64,000 nt of DNA from Doryteuthis pealeii (GCA_023376005.1 CM042157.1:53242327-53306326), one strand, 5' to 3'; shown: positions 1 through 11,764, numbered from the stretch's first letter. Notes: a model not told the origin generated them from the sequence alone. A program made the numbers and translations.

Positions 1-59
1 ATCTATCTGCATATGGTTGGATGTAACGGACAATACTTTTTTTAAGCCAAAATTTACTA

Positions 60-254
60 TTAAAATGAATAAAATCTTTAAAAACTTTAATATTAAAATT
101 TAAAATGAATAAAAACTTGAAAAAATTTAATATTAAAATTTCACAGTGAAATTGACATTAAAAAATAATTAAATAATATTAAAATTTAAAATGAATAAAA
201 ACTTGAAAAAATTTAATATTAAAATTTCACAGTGAAATTGACATTAAAAAAAGA
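60..254. repeat. 86-bp AT-rich tandem duplication
   Basis: Two near-identical copies of an AT-rich unit lie head to tail. The landmark TCACAGTGAAATTGACATTA occurs at 141 and again 86 bases later at 227, and both copies share the preceding AAAATGAATAAAAACTTGAA. No coding potential. It looks like a local duplication in intergenic or intronic sequence. Confidence 0.8.
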
Positions 255-663
255 TGTCTTCAGTTTTGGTATTAATTTTTAAAATCGAAAATGAAATGAA
301 AATTTGAATATTTTTTCTAAGAGAAAAACTGATAAAATAATCAATATATATTTACTTTTTATTCTAATTAGTCGAAAAAGTTAAATAAAATATTTTTTAC
401 GCTAAGAAAAACAAACTTTGGTTACTGAGAAGCGTCTCATCTCTTTATATCAAAACAAAACAAATATGTCAGTTTTGCTCTTCCCGTACATTCTAAGAAT
501 TACACATACTCTTCAACAATAAAAATTACAAATTCTTTTAAAAATATTAATCGAGCTCGGATCGGACCAACTTTTAGTTCACCTGAATTCTAAAATTCAT
601 ATTTTTAAATATCCGTGAAAAATTCGATTTTTTGATGCAGAAAAAAAAGAATTAAATTTATTT

Positions 664-880
664 CACGCAGAAAATAAAAATATTTAAGCACACAACAAAT
701 TGAAAATCTCTTAAAAATTAATTTCTTAAAAAAACATTTTTTTTTTTTTTTTGACAATTTAATAGAATATAGTACATACCAATTAAAAAAGCCCCCAAAA
801 AGTTTTCAAATGTTAATATTATGACATTTTTTTGCACTTTTTATTTCCGATTTCATTAATTTTTCCTAAAAAAAGTACCA
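664..880 (+). repeat. dispersed repeat, copy 1 (pair at 19791-19996)
   Basis: The ~215-bp stretch beginning CACGCAGAAAATAAAAA is repeated in the same orientation at 19791, with shared blocks such as TTGAAAATCTCTTAAAAATT and AATAGAATATAGTACATACC. No ORF or terminal structure was recognised. It is probably a fragment of a larger non-coding transposable element. Confidence 0.75.
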
Positions 881-944
881 AATAAACCAAATTAAGTTGA
901 GTCATTTTATGTTTAACAATCATGGTTTCTAGTTAAATACATTA

Positions 945-1363
945 GCATTCCCAGTTGATTTTTGTGTAAATGGAGTTCAGAACCATTTGAATTATGCAAA
1001 TATCCCCAGTAGTTCAAAAGTTATAAGAATTTAAAGCCCTGAAATTGGGGGTTGTTTCAAAAATATGTCAAATCACGGACCATTTAAAAAAAAGAAATTC
1101 AGTGATTTCTTCACCGTTTCTTTATTTTTGGAGCAATTTTGATAAAATTTGGTATTCTTATGTAAAATTGTATGTTCTTTCTGATTATGCACTCAAATTG
1201 TATGTATCTCTATGCTTTAACCCATTATTTAGAGAATAAGAGATACAGATAGCAGCATTTTTGGTTTTTTAAAAAGTTTAACACCCAATTATTCAACATT
1301 TTCATTATAATACTGCATGTATATACACGTATAGTATTAATTCAAATAAATAACACCACTTTG
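945..1363 (+). repeat. interspersed element B, copy 1 (inverted copy at 36852-37310)
   Basis: About 400 bases match 36852-37310 in reverse complement, from AGCATTCCCAGTTGATTTTT through GTATTAATTC. The copy contains an open frame of 64 codons, and an antisense-located counterpart of similar sequence exists in the other copy (36967-37158). The shared peptide merely follows DNA similarity, so no gene is called. At both sites the element sits beside an array of ~600-bp units (2331-3730; 35375-36740), so both parts probably belong to one larger transposable element. Confidence 0.8.
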
Positions 1364-1366
1364 AAG

Positions 1367-1460
1367 AAAAATAAAACATTTATTGCAAAAACACAGACAT
1401 AAAATGAGGGTTCAGTTTATTTTATAGTAGGAATTTACGAGGAAAGAGTTAAGGATTACT
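1367..1460 (+). repeat. single arm of the 4.34-4.59 kb foldback family
   Basis: The stretch AAAATAAAACATTTATTGCA followed by an ACATAAAATGAGGGTTCAGT block is also found at 4494-4577 (+), at 4351-4434 in reverse complement, and at 44505-44585 (+). Here only one arm is present. Confidence 0.75.
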
Positions 1461-1692
1461 AACTTTAAAACATACCTAAAAAAAAGTTCAGGAAAAAAAA
1501 AAAAGAAAAAAAAAGTAATTTCGTTGTTGCAGAAATTTCCATAAAATAGGATAGTTATTGATTTTTTTTACGTGTGAATCTGAAAATTCTCATGCCAAAA
1601 ATTAATGTGAAGTAAATATTGGGTAAAACTTGCAAATCATACTCAAAATCCCATTATATTACAGCTAAATTCTCATCAAAATCCCATTATAT

Positions 1693-1823
1693 TACAGGGT
1701 GAACCCAGAAAAAACAGAACCCAAATTATTTATTTTCCCATTAAACTAACCCTAACCCCTCCCCTAGTTAAAATTAATAGTTTTATTACAAAATTTGTGG
1801 GTTCTGTTTTTTCTGGGTCATAG
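1693..1823. mobile_element. ~130-bp MITE with CAGGGTG terminal repeats, TA target
   Basis: The element starts TA-CAGGGTGAACCCAGAAAAA and ends with the inverted counterpart GGGTTCTGTTTTTTCTGGGT. The outermost bases of the right end (the CACCCTG expected from the family) are lost. The interior contains AACCCTAACCCC, a telomere-like string that belongs to the MITE. Related halves lie at 44430-44500, 48800-49000 and 57915-58110. A TA target and a CAGGG terminus fit the Tc1/mariner style, by inference. Confidence 0.75.
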
Positions 1824-2330
1824 TTTATTTTGAAATATACAATGTACATTTCAAAGAAATGTACATTGTCCTTACATTTACAAATTTTGCACTGGTTGAA
1901 TTTTCAAAGGTAAATATTTTTCAAAGGTAAATAATAAAAAAAATTTTTTTTTCTAATTTTATTTTAATTTTATCTTATTTATTTATTTTAAAACTTACTT
2001 TTGATCATATCTATATTTACATATATATCAAGCACAATTGTATATCTAATAATAATACAAACAGACCACCATGAATATTTTTTATTTATGTTCAATATCG
2101 AACTTCATTTATTTAAAATAAAAATACCATTTTTCAAAATAAAAGTCTGACAAAATTCCTTTCAAAATGAAATATTATTTTTTAACAATTCAATGTTCTT
2201 TAAAACCATTTAGTATGAAAATATTCTTAATATTTATGCAATGAATGTGGAAAAGAGAACGTAAGAAAAACAAACAAACTACTACTACTACTACTACTAC
2301 TATGACGAGCTGTTTGTTTTTCAAATTGGA

Positions 2331-3730
2331 TAAATTCATGTTCGCTATAAAAACTAATTCAATGAATAAAAACATATACAAATTACATATTTAGGAAGAT
2401 TATTTTCTTTTCTTTACAACCATAACAATATGTTTTAAGTTTGAACCATAAATATGCGAGAAATTGTGATTTTAAATCAATAAAGTCCAATTTTGTGACG
2501 CCAGCTGAAAGCACATTCTCAACAGTTGACAGGATTTTACGCACGTCGGACAAATAAATTTGAGATTTTTTTCAAAATACAAACTTTTGAAGCAAAATCC
2601 CGAGACATCTAGATATCTTTACATTTTACACATCATATATCAAAATAATTCTGAAACTTTGTAATTCTAAACACAAAGTGCGTCTTTTTTGTTAATCATC
2701 CTCATTTTGAACAAATAGTCTTGGAGTTTGCACGATTGTAATTTTACTTCCATGAGTCCTAGAAACAAAAAAAAAAGCTCCCTTTTGTACTTCCAGGTTT
2801 CTTCTAATTGAATGCAAAATTTCAAGAATATTGATAAAGATTAGCCACTTAGATTTTCCAAAGAAATATAGAGTGTAAAATGTATTCTCGGAAAAAAATT
2901 CCTATCACGCATTTTCGTTTTTTTTAAAGCAAAATACGTTTTTAACTCGCTGTAAAAAAATATTCAATTAATAAAAACTCATACAAATTACATATTTAGA
3001 GAGATTGTTTTATTTTATTTTCAACCATATGAATATTTTTAAGATTGAACCATAAATATACGAGAAATTGTGATTTTTAAATCAATAAGGTCAGATTTGT
3101 GACATCAGTTGACAGGGTGTTTTTACAACCGAAAGTAACGTAAATTCGATTTTTTTCTTCAAAGTCAAAACTTTCAGATCAAATCGCAAAGCACTTAGCA
3201 ATCTTTAAATTTCACAAATTTTATACGAAAATAATTTTGAAAGTCTCTAAAATTACAGACCATGTACGTCTTTTTTGCGTCTTTCATATTTTTTAAACAA
3301 ATAACCTTTAATTTTGCCCTCTCATATTTTCATTTCCACGGATCCTAGAAACAACAAACAAAAAACTCTGTTTGTACTTCCAGGTATCTTCTATTTGAGT
3401 GCAAAATTTCAAGAATATTGATAAAGATTACCTACTTTGATTTTGAAAAACAAAACAGCGTGTAAAATTTATCCTAAAAAAAAAAAGGGTCATATTTTTG
3501 TTTTCAGCTGTTCGACCGAAAATACGGTTTTAACTCGCTGTAAAAAATAATTCAATTGATGAAAACCGATAAAAGTTACATATTTAGAAGGATTACTCTA
3601 TTCTCTTTCCAACCATATAAATCTTTTTAAGATCGGTTAAGAAATACTCGAGAAATTGCAAATTGAACTGATTAAGGTCGCAAATTTTAAAATGTCAGCT
3701 TTTTTCAGCTAAATGCTTGTAATGCTAAAT
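2331..3730 (+). repeat. array of ~600-bp tandem units (about 2.3 copies)
   Basis: The landmark 'TAAAAA(A)NAATTCAATNNATAAAAAC' recurs near 2347, 2952 and 3541, giving periods of roughly 605 and 589 bases. Each unit also carries CAAAATTTCAAGAATATTGA plus a run reading 'AACCATA..AATATTTTTAAGATTG'. The third unit is truncated. An array of the same unit lies inverted at 35375-36740, and shortened units lie at 21830-22160. No ORF spans a unit. It is best read as the internal tandem repeat of a non-autonomous transposable element. Confidence 0.85.
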
Positions 3731-4342
3731 ACATAGGGTTGCTTTTCACGCACCTGCTACTGAGGGGGGGGGGCACAGGAAATTCTTCTAAAAATCATCT
3801 AAAATAAACTATCCGATTTTAATAAAACTTTCGGTATATGAATTAATAAAAGAAAAACTTTTATTGTAAATAAATGTTTACTAAATTGAAAAGGCTAATA
3901 ATTTTTTTCGTTAGTTTTTTGTTTCGCACATTGATCCCCCGTACAAATTTCTTGGTAATTTTTTTTCTGTATGAAAATAAATTTTACATTTTTGGGAAGA
4001 TAATTCAATGACGGAACATATGTAAAAAAATAAATAAATCGATACTAGAACAGGTTTGGTAGTAGGGCATCTTAAAACTCAAAACTTAAGACTCGTAAAT
4101 AAAGAAAAAATATGTATCTTTTTTTTTTTTTTTTTCTTGCTAAATTGTTAGATTATTTTCTATGGAATTTTATATTAAAAGTTCCTGTTGTCTACTTTTA
4201 AATTTTTTTTTTTTTAGGAATTTTTTAAAATTCATAAAATGTAAAATAAATACTTGTTTAGTGTATAGCAAAATCGTATTTATTTGATTAAAGAAAATAT
4301 TGTATAAAAAATATTTAGCTAAAAATAATGACATAATATAGT

Positions 4343-4586
4343 ACAGTCTTTGGTAATCTTCAACTTGTTCCTTGTAATTTCCTACTAGAAAATAAACTGA
4401 ATCCTCATTTTATGTCCTTGTTTTTGCAATAAATGTTAAAAACATTAAAGAAAATATATTCAGTATTGTAAAATAATGGGTGCAAGAAAAATAAAACATT
4501 GCAAAAACATGGACATAAAATGAAGGTTCAGTTTATTTTATGGTAGAAATTTATGAGGAACAAGTTATGGATTACCCAGTCTTTAT
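4343..4586. mobile_element. foldback (palindromic) element, ~85-bp arms
   Basis: The left arm, about 4351-4434 (ATTTTATGTCC within it), is the reverse complement of the right arm at about 4494-4577 (GGACATAAAAT within it), separated by ~60 bases. Single arms are dispersed at 1367-1460 and 44505-44585, so this is a mobile family and not a chance hairpin. No transposase is encoded. Confidence 0.8.
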
Positions 4587-4859
4587 AAAAAATATATTGA
4601 AAATAATGATAGAATTAAAAGTTGTAGTAATTTTTATTTATGGAGGTATGTAGGAGACATAATATTCTATTCTTTTTTTTTTTTTTTTAAACTGTTGTTG
4701 TTGCTGCTGCTGTGAATAATTTCAAATAAGTTCAAATCCGTGACACCTGTAGAGCTCAAAGGTGTTTGTTTGAAGAAATGAATTATTTTTTAAATCAACA
4801 AATAAATATTTTTTAACAATTTCTGAATTTAGGTTATATGTAACAAATTTGTTTTTTCT

Positions 4860-4975
4860 TTTTTTTTAACACATAAACTTGGAATTGTTATTTATATTAA
4901 ATGTAAAAGAAAACATTAAAAAGTTAATTTTCCATTTTTTATTGACGTTTTAAAATATTGTTAACAATTTCCGAA
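4860..4975 (-). repeat. dispersed repeat (inverse copy at 19475-19590)
   Basis: This segment, including TTATTGACGTTTTAAAATAT and AACACATAAACTTGGAATTG, matches 19475-19590 in reverse complement over about 110 bases. No coding capacity or terminal motifs are seen. Confidence 0.75.
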
Positions 4976-5279
4976 GGTATGAAAAGTCTGCGAATTGAGC
5001 ATACCTATATATACATAGACAAAAAATGTATCTTCACAATCATTTTAAACCCTTCATACTTAGTGGTTGAGTCAATGTATTAATAATGTAGTTCAAAATC
5101 ATTTTAAATATTATCTCAAATAGATGTATGGGACTCTATCAAGTACTACTATGCTATGTCAGTGGACCTGGGAGTAATGGTAATAAAGGGATGATTCCCA
5201 TCTACCCTAATTCTAGAAATGAAGGCTCACCATCCGATGCTGTTGAATTTCCTACATGGGAAACTTAAAATATGATTTA

Positions 5280-5650
5280 AAATAATGTCATTAAATGTAC
5301 TAGAGGAAGAATTTGGATTATTCGGACTATTGTCCTTATCTTTATTGTTCTCTGGCCAAAACATTGTGCAATGTGTCCTCCGGCCTTCTTCAGGTGTTTC
5401 TTGTTGAACTTGGAAACCTTCATGTCATAATCAGGAGCTTTCATGGAACTTCGAACCGAACCCTTTATTCAATCCACAGGGGTAGACTACTCTCATTCCG
5501 TTAACCATGACTGGGTACAAGTGTTAAGCTGTGTTAACTATTCCATGTTATTATTTCCCTTGACCAGGATTGAACCAGCCACTTGTATTATCTCAACCCT
5601 TATATCCATTGTGCCATATGTGCAACTGGACAATTCAGTGTAAATTTTTG
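5280..5650 (-). mobile_element. tRNA-derived SINE family 3 (older copy)
   Basis: Homologous to 49050-49440 and 58195-58560: all share 'GTCCTCCGGCCTTCTTCAGG', a GGAACTT..AACC block, 'AGCTGTGTTAA', and near the right end GACCAGGATTGAACC. On the minus strand that last string reads GGTTCAATCCTGGTC, a good pol III B-box. The tRNA-like head is therefore on the right and the element is on the minus strand. The short plus-strand ORFs here are shadows. Confidence 0.7.
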
Positions 5651-6375
5651 GAACTTATAAACCTAATGTTATATTTACCTTTATACTTATGTATGATTTT
5701 TTATGTTGACACATATTGCGTTTTTTTTTTTTTTTTCGTTTTTAAAATCTAATCTAGCCTTTTCAATTATAGTTTCCTATATTGAATTCATCTCTATACT
5801 TGGTCTACTTAAGAGGTTACTATAGCCTAACATATGAGCTTTTAAAAAAAAAATCTAATCTAGCCTTAAAAAAAAAACCGCAATATAAGTCAAGGTAAAA
5901 ATAAAATGATATTATTCAATATTCATTCAAAGTTCATATTTGAATGGCCGTACCCAATGTCTAATCATTAATTTTTTTTTCTTTGTGATCTTTTTTTAAA
6001 TCTTTTTTTTAATTTTCTATTTTATTTTTAATTTTTTAATTTGAAAAAAAATTTTTTTTAGTGACCTTTTTCTGCTCGTCAAGTTATTTACTTATATGTA
6101 TATTTATCTTACACACACATTTCATGGTGTAATATGATTTGATATCAGTTAATTGCCATTATGTTTCCCACTACAATCTGAGATTGTGACCTAAAATTGT
6201 GTTGATTCACTAGAAGCTTTTAAACATATATTGCATAATAGATGAGAAAGTAGATGAGAAATCATTTAGACCTGTTTCATGCCTTGAAACTCTGCCAACC
6301 AGAAAGTAAAAGTAAATCCGGCAATATGTAATTTTATAAAAAAAAATTTCATTGACTAGTAATAAGCCTATGCTG

Positions 6376-6823
6376 CAGTGTTTTGGTTTGTTTAACAAAC
6401 CTTCCTCAGGGCCATGGTTTGTTTAAGGAAAAAAAAAAAAACTCATTAAGTTCACTTGTAAAACTTATCCCCTCACCTAGTTAAACATCACAAAATACCT
6501 TATGTTAATCAATAATATTAATTTTAAATTTAACTTCTTTTTTTTTTTTTTTTTTTTTTTTTAATACTCAATCAAATAAGGTATTTTTCCATTCACTAAA
6601 ATTATTTCCAACAGTTTTCAGGAAAAAATTACGTCACTCAGTTTAAATGGGGAGCCTACGTTACTCTGTGTTTTAAATTATGTCTTTATCACATATTTGA
6701 ATATCAACAAAAGCTGCCACATACCAAAAGTAGAAGCTTGCAGACTTTTGTTCACTAATAATTTCTTTTTCTTTAAACAAATGAAGGCCATGAAGAAAGT
6801 TTGTTAAACAAACTGAAACACTG
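6376..6823. mobile_element. 448-bp Tc1/mariner-like MITE
   Basis: The left terminus CAGTGTTTTGGTTTGTTTAA (6376) is matched in reverse complement by the right terminus, which reads CAGTGTTTCAGTTTGTTTAA inward from 6823. Similarity extends about 40 bases to a CCTC/TTC..GGCC block. The right flank is TA; the left flank reads TG, consistent with a mutated TA target duplication. The interior is T-rich non-coding sequence with no transposase. The superfamily call rests on CAGT termini plus the TA target. Confidence 0.75.
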
Positions 6824-6882
6824 TAGAGTCAGCTTATTAAACATCACTCTTCAATGAAACTTGTTTTTTCATTTTTATAAAA

Positions 6883-6883
<1 letters not shown>

Positions 6884-6937
<54 letters not shown>
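6884..6937. repeat. (CA)n microsatellite, ~27 units
   Basis: An uninterrupted CA dinucleotide run of about 54 bases. The overlapping minus-strand ORF (6837-7034) with a poly(Cys-Val) run is produced by it and is not a gene. Confidence 0.95.
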
Positions 6938-6938
<1 letters not shown>

Positions 6939-7158
6939 TCGTTGTAGGAAATGGACAAGGCAATCGGATGTCATTTTCTGGCCGGGACTGCATTTCATGT
7001 AGCACTGATACTCTTGGGAAAAGTGTGAATCCAACTATTCTCCCTCCAGCTATGGGTAAATTAACCTTGATATAGGAACTGGTCTAGGATCAACCTAAAA
7101 CCTGTTAAACTCTACTTAAAAATTGACAGTGTTGCATCCTGCTCATTGAAAGGGTTGG

Positions 7159-7223
<65 letters not shown>
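7159..7223. repeat. (TA)n microsatellite
   Basis: A TA run of about 64 bases with one slip (ATAATA). About 620 bases downstream, up to the tail at 7850, hold no recognisable gene or element. Confidence 0.95.
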
Positions 7224-7225
<2 letters not shown>

Positions 7226-7849
7226 AATTTTTAGTAATAAATAGGTATATTGAAATATAGACTGATTTGAATATAGTTATTTCATATCAATATCCAGTAG
7301 CAAAAGGTTATGTTTTTAAAAACTTAGTATTGTAATTAAAATATATTTAAATGTTGACTTGTGATTGGTTAGGATTTAAATAGTGAAATTTTAAAGATTT
7401 GGACTTAAATACTTCACTCATATTGAAGTGAGATATTTCACTTGAAGATTAGTGTTAATATAACATGCAACTAGTAATATGCAATAGCAAACCACTGCTG
7501 TAAGACGTCCATGAATAGCACATGGTTGACCATTGGATGTGGTGGACCTGATCTGATTTGCTTTGTTGTTAGTGGCTCAGAGCCATTTTTTTTAATAAAC
7601 TGGGCTTGCTTTTCATATGTTATTGGGAACAACAACAACAGGCTTTATATGTCAAAGTAATGAAAGATTTAACCTATGGAAGGAATTTAGGTTATTGGTT
7701 ATTAATTGATGAGATTGATTATGAATGCTACAAAAGTTAAAAGCATAACCTGTTAAGTCACATGACTATTTATCTGAGTAATGATTGGTTCAATACACTT
7801 TTTGGTTGTTTATTATCATATCTATTTATAATTTCCTATTAGTCTATGT

Positions 7850-7990
7850 TGATTGATTGATTGATTTTAATGCCATGTCAACTCATGAAGGGTTATTTTA
7901 TGCCCAGAGGTTAGAGAATTGCATTCATTGTATGTTCATATTTACAAAGAGTTTTTTTTACATGGTCCTATCGAATATAAATAATTTTTA
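7850..7990 (-). mobile_element. LINE/SINE shared 3' tail (minus strand)
   Basis: Read on the minus strand, this stretch runs AAATATGAACATACAATG, then 'AACCTCTGGGCATAAAATAACCC', then GAGTTGACATGGCATTAAAA. It is the same 3' region found after the LINE RNase-H fragment at 14490-14614 and at 32740-32830. It is followed by a diverged block with GACCTGGGAGTAATGGCAAT at ~8050, shared with 5170 and 28480. Confidence 0.65.
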
Positions 7991-8184
7991 AGTAGATCTA
8001 TTTGATCCCTAGATGTAACTAACAGGTACTACCACTCTGTGTCAGAGTTGACCTGGGAGTAATGGCAATAAAGGAGTGACTGGTGTGGGGACTACTGGTT
8101 TAGAAATAAAAGTATACATTTTACTTAATAGTTTTTGTCTAATTTTTAGGTTTAGGCATTACCTCCACCCCATTTATTTTTTTT

Positions 8185-8186
<2 letters not shown>

Positions 8187-8280
<94 letters not shown>
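8187..8280. repeat. (CT)n(TA)n compound microsatellite
   Basis: About 37 bases of CT pass directly into about 57 bases of TA. Compound CT/TA or GT/TA arrays recur at 24256, 42543 and 55275-55497. Confidence 0.95.
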
Positions 8281-8282
<2 letters not shown>

Positions 8283-8439
8283 AACATAGGCCCTCTCTCC
8301 CCTATGGATGATGCTGATTTTAATCTGGGTGCAATATAGGCATGCTAAGGGCTAGTAGATATTCTGATAAAATTTTCAGTCTTCAGCATGAAATAGCGTA
8401 TCACAGGATGGTATTTGCTATCTATATAATCATATGCAA

Positions 8440-8890
8440 TTAGGACATGTCTGCTATGGGTAGGATATGACACACGGTCAATTTTTAGGTGGAGTAAAAT
8501 TGGTTTGAATTCAGAGTTTTCCTCCTAGACTGGTTGCCTAACCAAGGCTAAAGAATCTAGCCAGCCCTACTATTGATCCATAGATGAAGGGAGAATGAAT
8601 AAAATCATACCTTTCTCAAGGACCAGTGATGCTGATAGCCTTTTGATTTAGTGTGTCCTGGGATGCACATATTTGCTTTGAATAAGTCCTTGGGAAAATT
8701 GATGGGCCCCAACTAAACCCGGCTAGCTCCTATCTTGTAACCTATCCTGTGTAATTCGTTTCTAAGAAACTATTGAAATGTATTTACAGTTAGCTTGAAA
8801 TGGTGAGGGAAGAAAAAAGAAAAACACTGGCACGCATGGATATGATTTTACTGTGTCCTTTTAGATTTTTGTGCTTCAAGGACATAAGTG
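8440..8890 (+). repeat. dispersed repeat, ~450 bp (inverse copy 29185-29500)
   Basis: The first part (GACACACGGTCAATTTTTAG, then TTTGAATTCAGAGTTTTCCT) also occurs at 31384-31490, 52665-52790 and 61790-61910. The second part (TGTGTCCTGGGATGCACATA ... GAAATGGTGAGGGAAGAAAA ... CTAAAAGGACACAG on the reverse) matches 29185-29440 inverted over ~250 bases. It carries no ORF. The length and dispersion suggest a SINE or the 3' UTR of a LINE. Confidence 0.7.
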
Positions 8891-8929
8891 CAAAATGAAA
8901 TGCAAACAACCTCATCCAAGATATGAACT

Positions 8930-9145
8930 TGTATAGTCAATTCCATTTCTTTTAATGATAACTGTTATACTAAGCCCATCTCAAAAATATGCATTCAACA
9001 ATAAAAGCCTGTATTAATGCAGAAAGAAGATATACAATATATTTATATGGGTTTTGATTACCAATGATACATCCCTTATTTTGAAACCTGCACATGTATT
9101 GATATGTATATGTGATCATTTACTGTAATCCAACTATTTAGGCCC
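8930..9145 (+). repeat. dispersed repeat (direct copy 10985-11215)
   Basis: GATACATCCCTTATTTTGAA and GTGATCATTTACTGTAATCC correspond to diverged strings at 11140-11200 (TACACCTCTTATTTTGGAAC; GTGATCATTTACTATAATCC). Both copies also share a CCTGTATTAATGC-like block upstream. Identity is moderate, so these are old copies. Confidence 0.65.
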
Positions 9146-9279
9146 CCAATTTTCCATTTCAAATTGTTCTTAATTCCGTTTCCACTTTTGGTAAATGCCA
9201 TTTTTTCTTTTCATTTTTATAGCATTTTATGAGAAAATATGCTATAATTAACAAATCACTCAATAAGTCCCGGCCTAAC

Positions 9280-10010
9280 AGCAACTTTTAGGCAAAATTT
9301 GACTTACCTGTCTTTTAAATTTCTGAATTGTTTCAATCAAATTCATTCAATAGAAATAATTCAAAATTCTTTAAAATAAATATTACTGTTAGAGTCATCC
9401 ATAGAAGTATATAGAGCAATTTTATATATCTAATTAATAGAAAAGATTAATTAAAAATATAATGCCCCTAATTTCAAGTTTTTAAATTCATATTTTTAGA
9501 TTCTGAAACAAATATTATTTAATAACAAGCTTACTTTAGTAGGCTGATGTAATAATTAATGGAAAAATCTCAATTTAAAAATTTAGCCCCCACGTTTTTA
9601 AACAGAACAAATGTCGATGCATAATTATTTCACTGATAATCTAAAAGAAAATTATATTTCTTATACAACAGAGTAATTAAAAAATCTCAAAAAATTATTT
9701 ATTTTTTTACATTTCATTTTCAGTACTTAATTTCTTCCAAAATCTTTCCTTTAATATTTTTTTTTCTCCTTATTTGTACAGAAATTAGTTTCAATTATAT
9801 ATAACCCCACCAATATTTTTCACCCCCAAAATAAGGGGGGAGGTCAAAGTTAAGTGACCTGAAAAAAATCAGAAAGGTTTTAAATAAAATAACTAATGCA
9901 TTATAAAATTCATTCATTGATAAATCAACACTGAACATTTCATTAAAATTGGATAATTCCCTGATTTTTGGTAAATTATTTTCATTCAGGTTGTGATGAA
10001 GTCAAAATTG
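9280..10010 (-). mobile_element. degraded hAT-family MITE fragment
   Basis: Shares the block ACCTGTCTTTTAAATTTC through AAAATTCTTTAAAATAAATA with 20785-20860. Near its right end it shares GATAATTCCCTGATTTTTGG with the hAT elements at 15404-17235 and 45321-46333. No intact termini are visible. The interior also holds AAGTGACCTGAAAAAAATCA, characteristic of the same family. Confidence 0.65.
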
Positions 10011-10756
10011 TTGGTACCTACATAAAATGGTTTTGGAAAAGCTTTTTTTCTTTATTTCTAGATTATATGGTCACCTGATAGGATTTATTTTTTCTTTCGT
10101 CATATTCATAAAACAAGGAAGTTAGTTTGAATATTTTATTTGTAAATTTTGTGAAAATCAAACCAGCCTTGAGGAAATGAATTTGTTAAATTTTGTCTGA
10201 TCTCATATCTCCCCCTTCCAATTTCTACATCAAAACTATTGTCTACCTCCCATTTCCACTTTAGCATGGTTTCTTAGAAAACATTTAAAGTATTTAAAGA
10301 AAATCTATGACCCACTTTTCTTTATTTATGTAAAAAAAAAAAAAAAAAATTGTTCTTAATTCTTTGTAGGATCTGAAAAGGAAAAATAAGTAATATTTGT
10401 AAAATCAAATTTCAAGCAAATAACTAGGTTATCTTATGTTTTATTTAGTAAAATGTTTAACATTGTTATTAAGTTTTGAAAGAATTATAACAAAAAATTG
10501 AAAAAAACAAAAAAAACAACAACAATCAATTGATTAATTTGTTATTTATTATTAAAAAATTATATTAAAAATCTCAGATTCCGTTTCAGATTAACATTCT
10601 GCAATTACCTGTACATGTAATCTTGAGTAACTTTAAATACATATTCAAGGTATTGCAATTTTATTTTCTATTAATTCCATTAATTGATTGCGAAAAATTT
10701 CAGGAATAGCGAAATATTTCTGACCTATTTAGCCAGAAATATTATTTAAATATATT

Positions 10757-10936
10757 TACTAGCTGAATTACCCATTTATAATGGGTCAGAGGAGATAACA
10801 GATTGAACCTGGTTATCTTTGCTGCCAATTTAATTGATTGGTTTAAATTTTTAATTGACAGCAAACATGATAAAATAATCAGCTTATATTCATATCTTGA
10901 CCTCTGACCCATCGTAGATGGGAACTTCAGCTAGTA
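10757..10936. mobile_element. 180-bp element with 36-bp terminal inverted repeats
   Basis: The left end TACTAGCTGAATTACCCATT and the right end, which read inward gives TACTAGCTGAAGTTCCCATC, match at 31 of 36 positions by eye, continuing through ATGGGTCAGAGG in both. The ~108-base interior is AT-rich. A small non-autonomous element with no ORF; the superfamily is unknown, and target duplications could not be settled in AT-rich flanks. Confidence 0.8.
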
Positions 10937-10984
10937 GATTTAATGAATTTAATAAAATAAATGGCATGATTATACTGTGGTTCT

Positions 10985-11215
10985 GCTGGATCAGAAAAAT
11001 ATAGATATGTGCAAAATAAGGCCCCTATTCACAATCTTTATGATCCTTTGCCTGCAAGCCTGTGTTAATGCTCAAAAAGGATATACAGTGTATTGATTAA
11101 TGATACACTATATCCTCCTTGGGATCTGAGTATTGTTGATACACCTCTTATTTTGGAACTTGTGCAAATATTTATCTATGTGATCATTTACTATAATCCA
11201 GCTATATTACCTATT
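10985..11215 (+). repeat. dispersed repeat, second copy of 8930-9145
   Basis: See the shared GTGATCATTTACTATAATCC-like string near 11185. The 81-codon ORF at 11093-11338 covers this repeat and a short GTGTGTGT run. It has the bulky hydrophobic composition typical of random AT-rich translation and is not called as a gene. Confidence 0.6.
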
Positions 11216-11764
11216 ATATATCTATTTTTGTGTAAATTAAACACATTTAGAGTATTTCTTTTTGTTTTATTTTCCATCAGTATATATAAAGTTGTTTGTG
11301 TGTGTGTATGTTGTCAAAATAAATGCAATTTGCATTAGTTTAAATGTTTTTGACACTTCTTTTAAAGATATCTGTGTACCTCTTATATTTTGGCCAACTT
11401 AGCAGTTCTTTTTTAATGAGGGTAACTAAATTCAACATTAAAAATCAAATTATGACAAACAACCGAGATTTGTTATTTATTTCCAATTTGGTCTTTATAA
11501 ACAAGGGATTGTTTTGTTGGTAGCTTTTATAATTAAATTGCTTAGTTATTCAAACAAAACCACTTTTTACCCTGAAACTGGTAAAGACCTTGGCCTATAA
11601 AGACAAGTAAGCGACTAAACAAAACTAACATTTCTGAAATGTTTATTTATTCACAAAAACATAATCAAATTTACTTGATTTGTTTTGTTTAATAATGACT
11701 TTATTTATCTTTATTGAATTTACTAATTATTTTCATTCTGTGTTTTTTAAAATCAGTTTTATTG

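Noticed and set aside
1045..1239. 64-codon ORF with a similar peptide at 36967-37158
   Set aside because: Similarity extends over the whole ~400-bp non-coding repeat on both sides of the frame, and substitutions show no bias for silent sites by eye.
6837..7034. Cys-Val repeat ORF
   Set aside because: It is the translation of a (CA)n microsatellite; the same applies to 32813-33019 and 32833-33198 over (GT)n.
11093..11338. 81-codon plus ORF
   Set aside because: It overlaps a dispersed repeat and a GT run; its composition is that of random AT-rich sequence.
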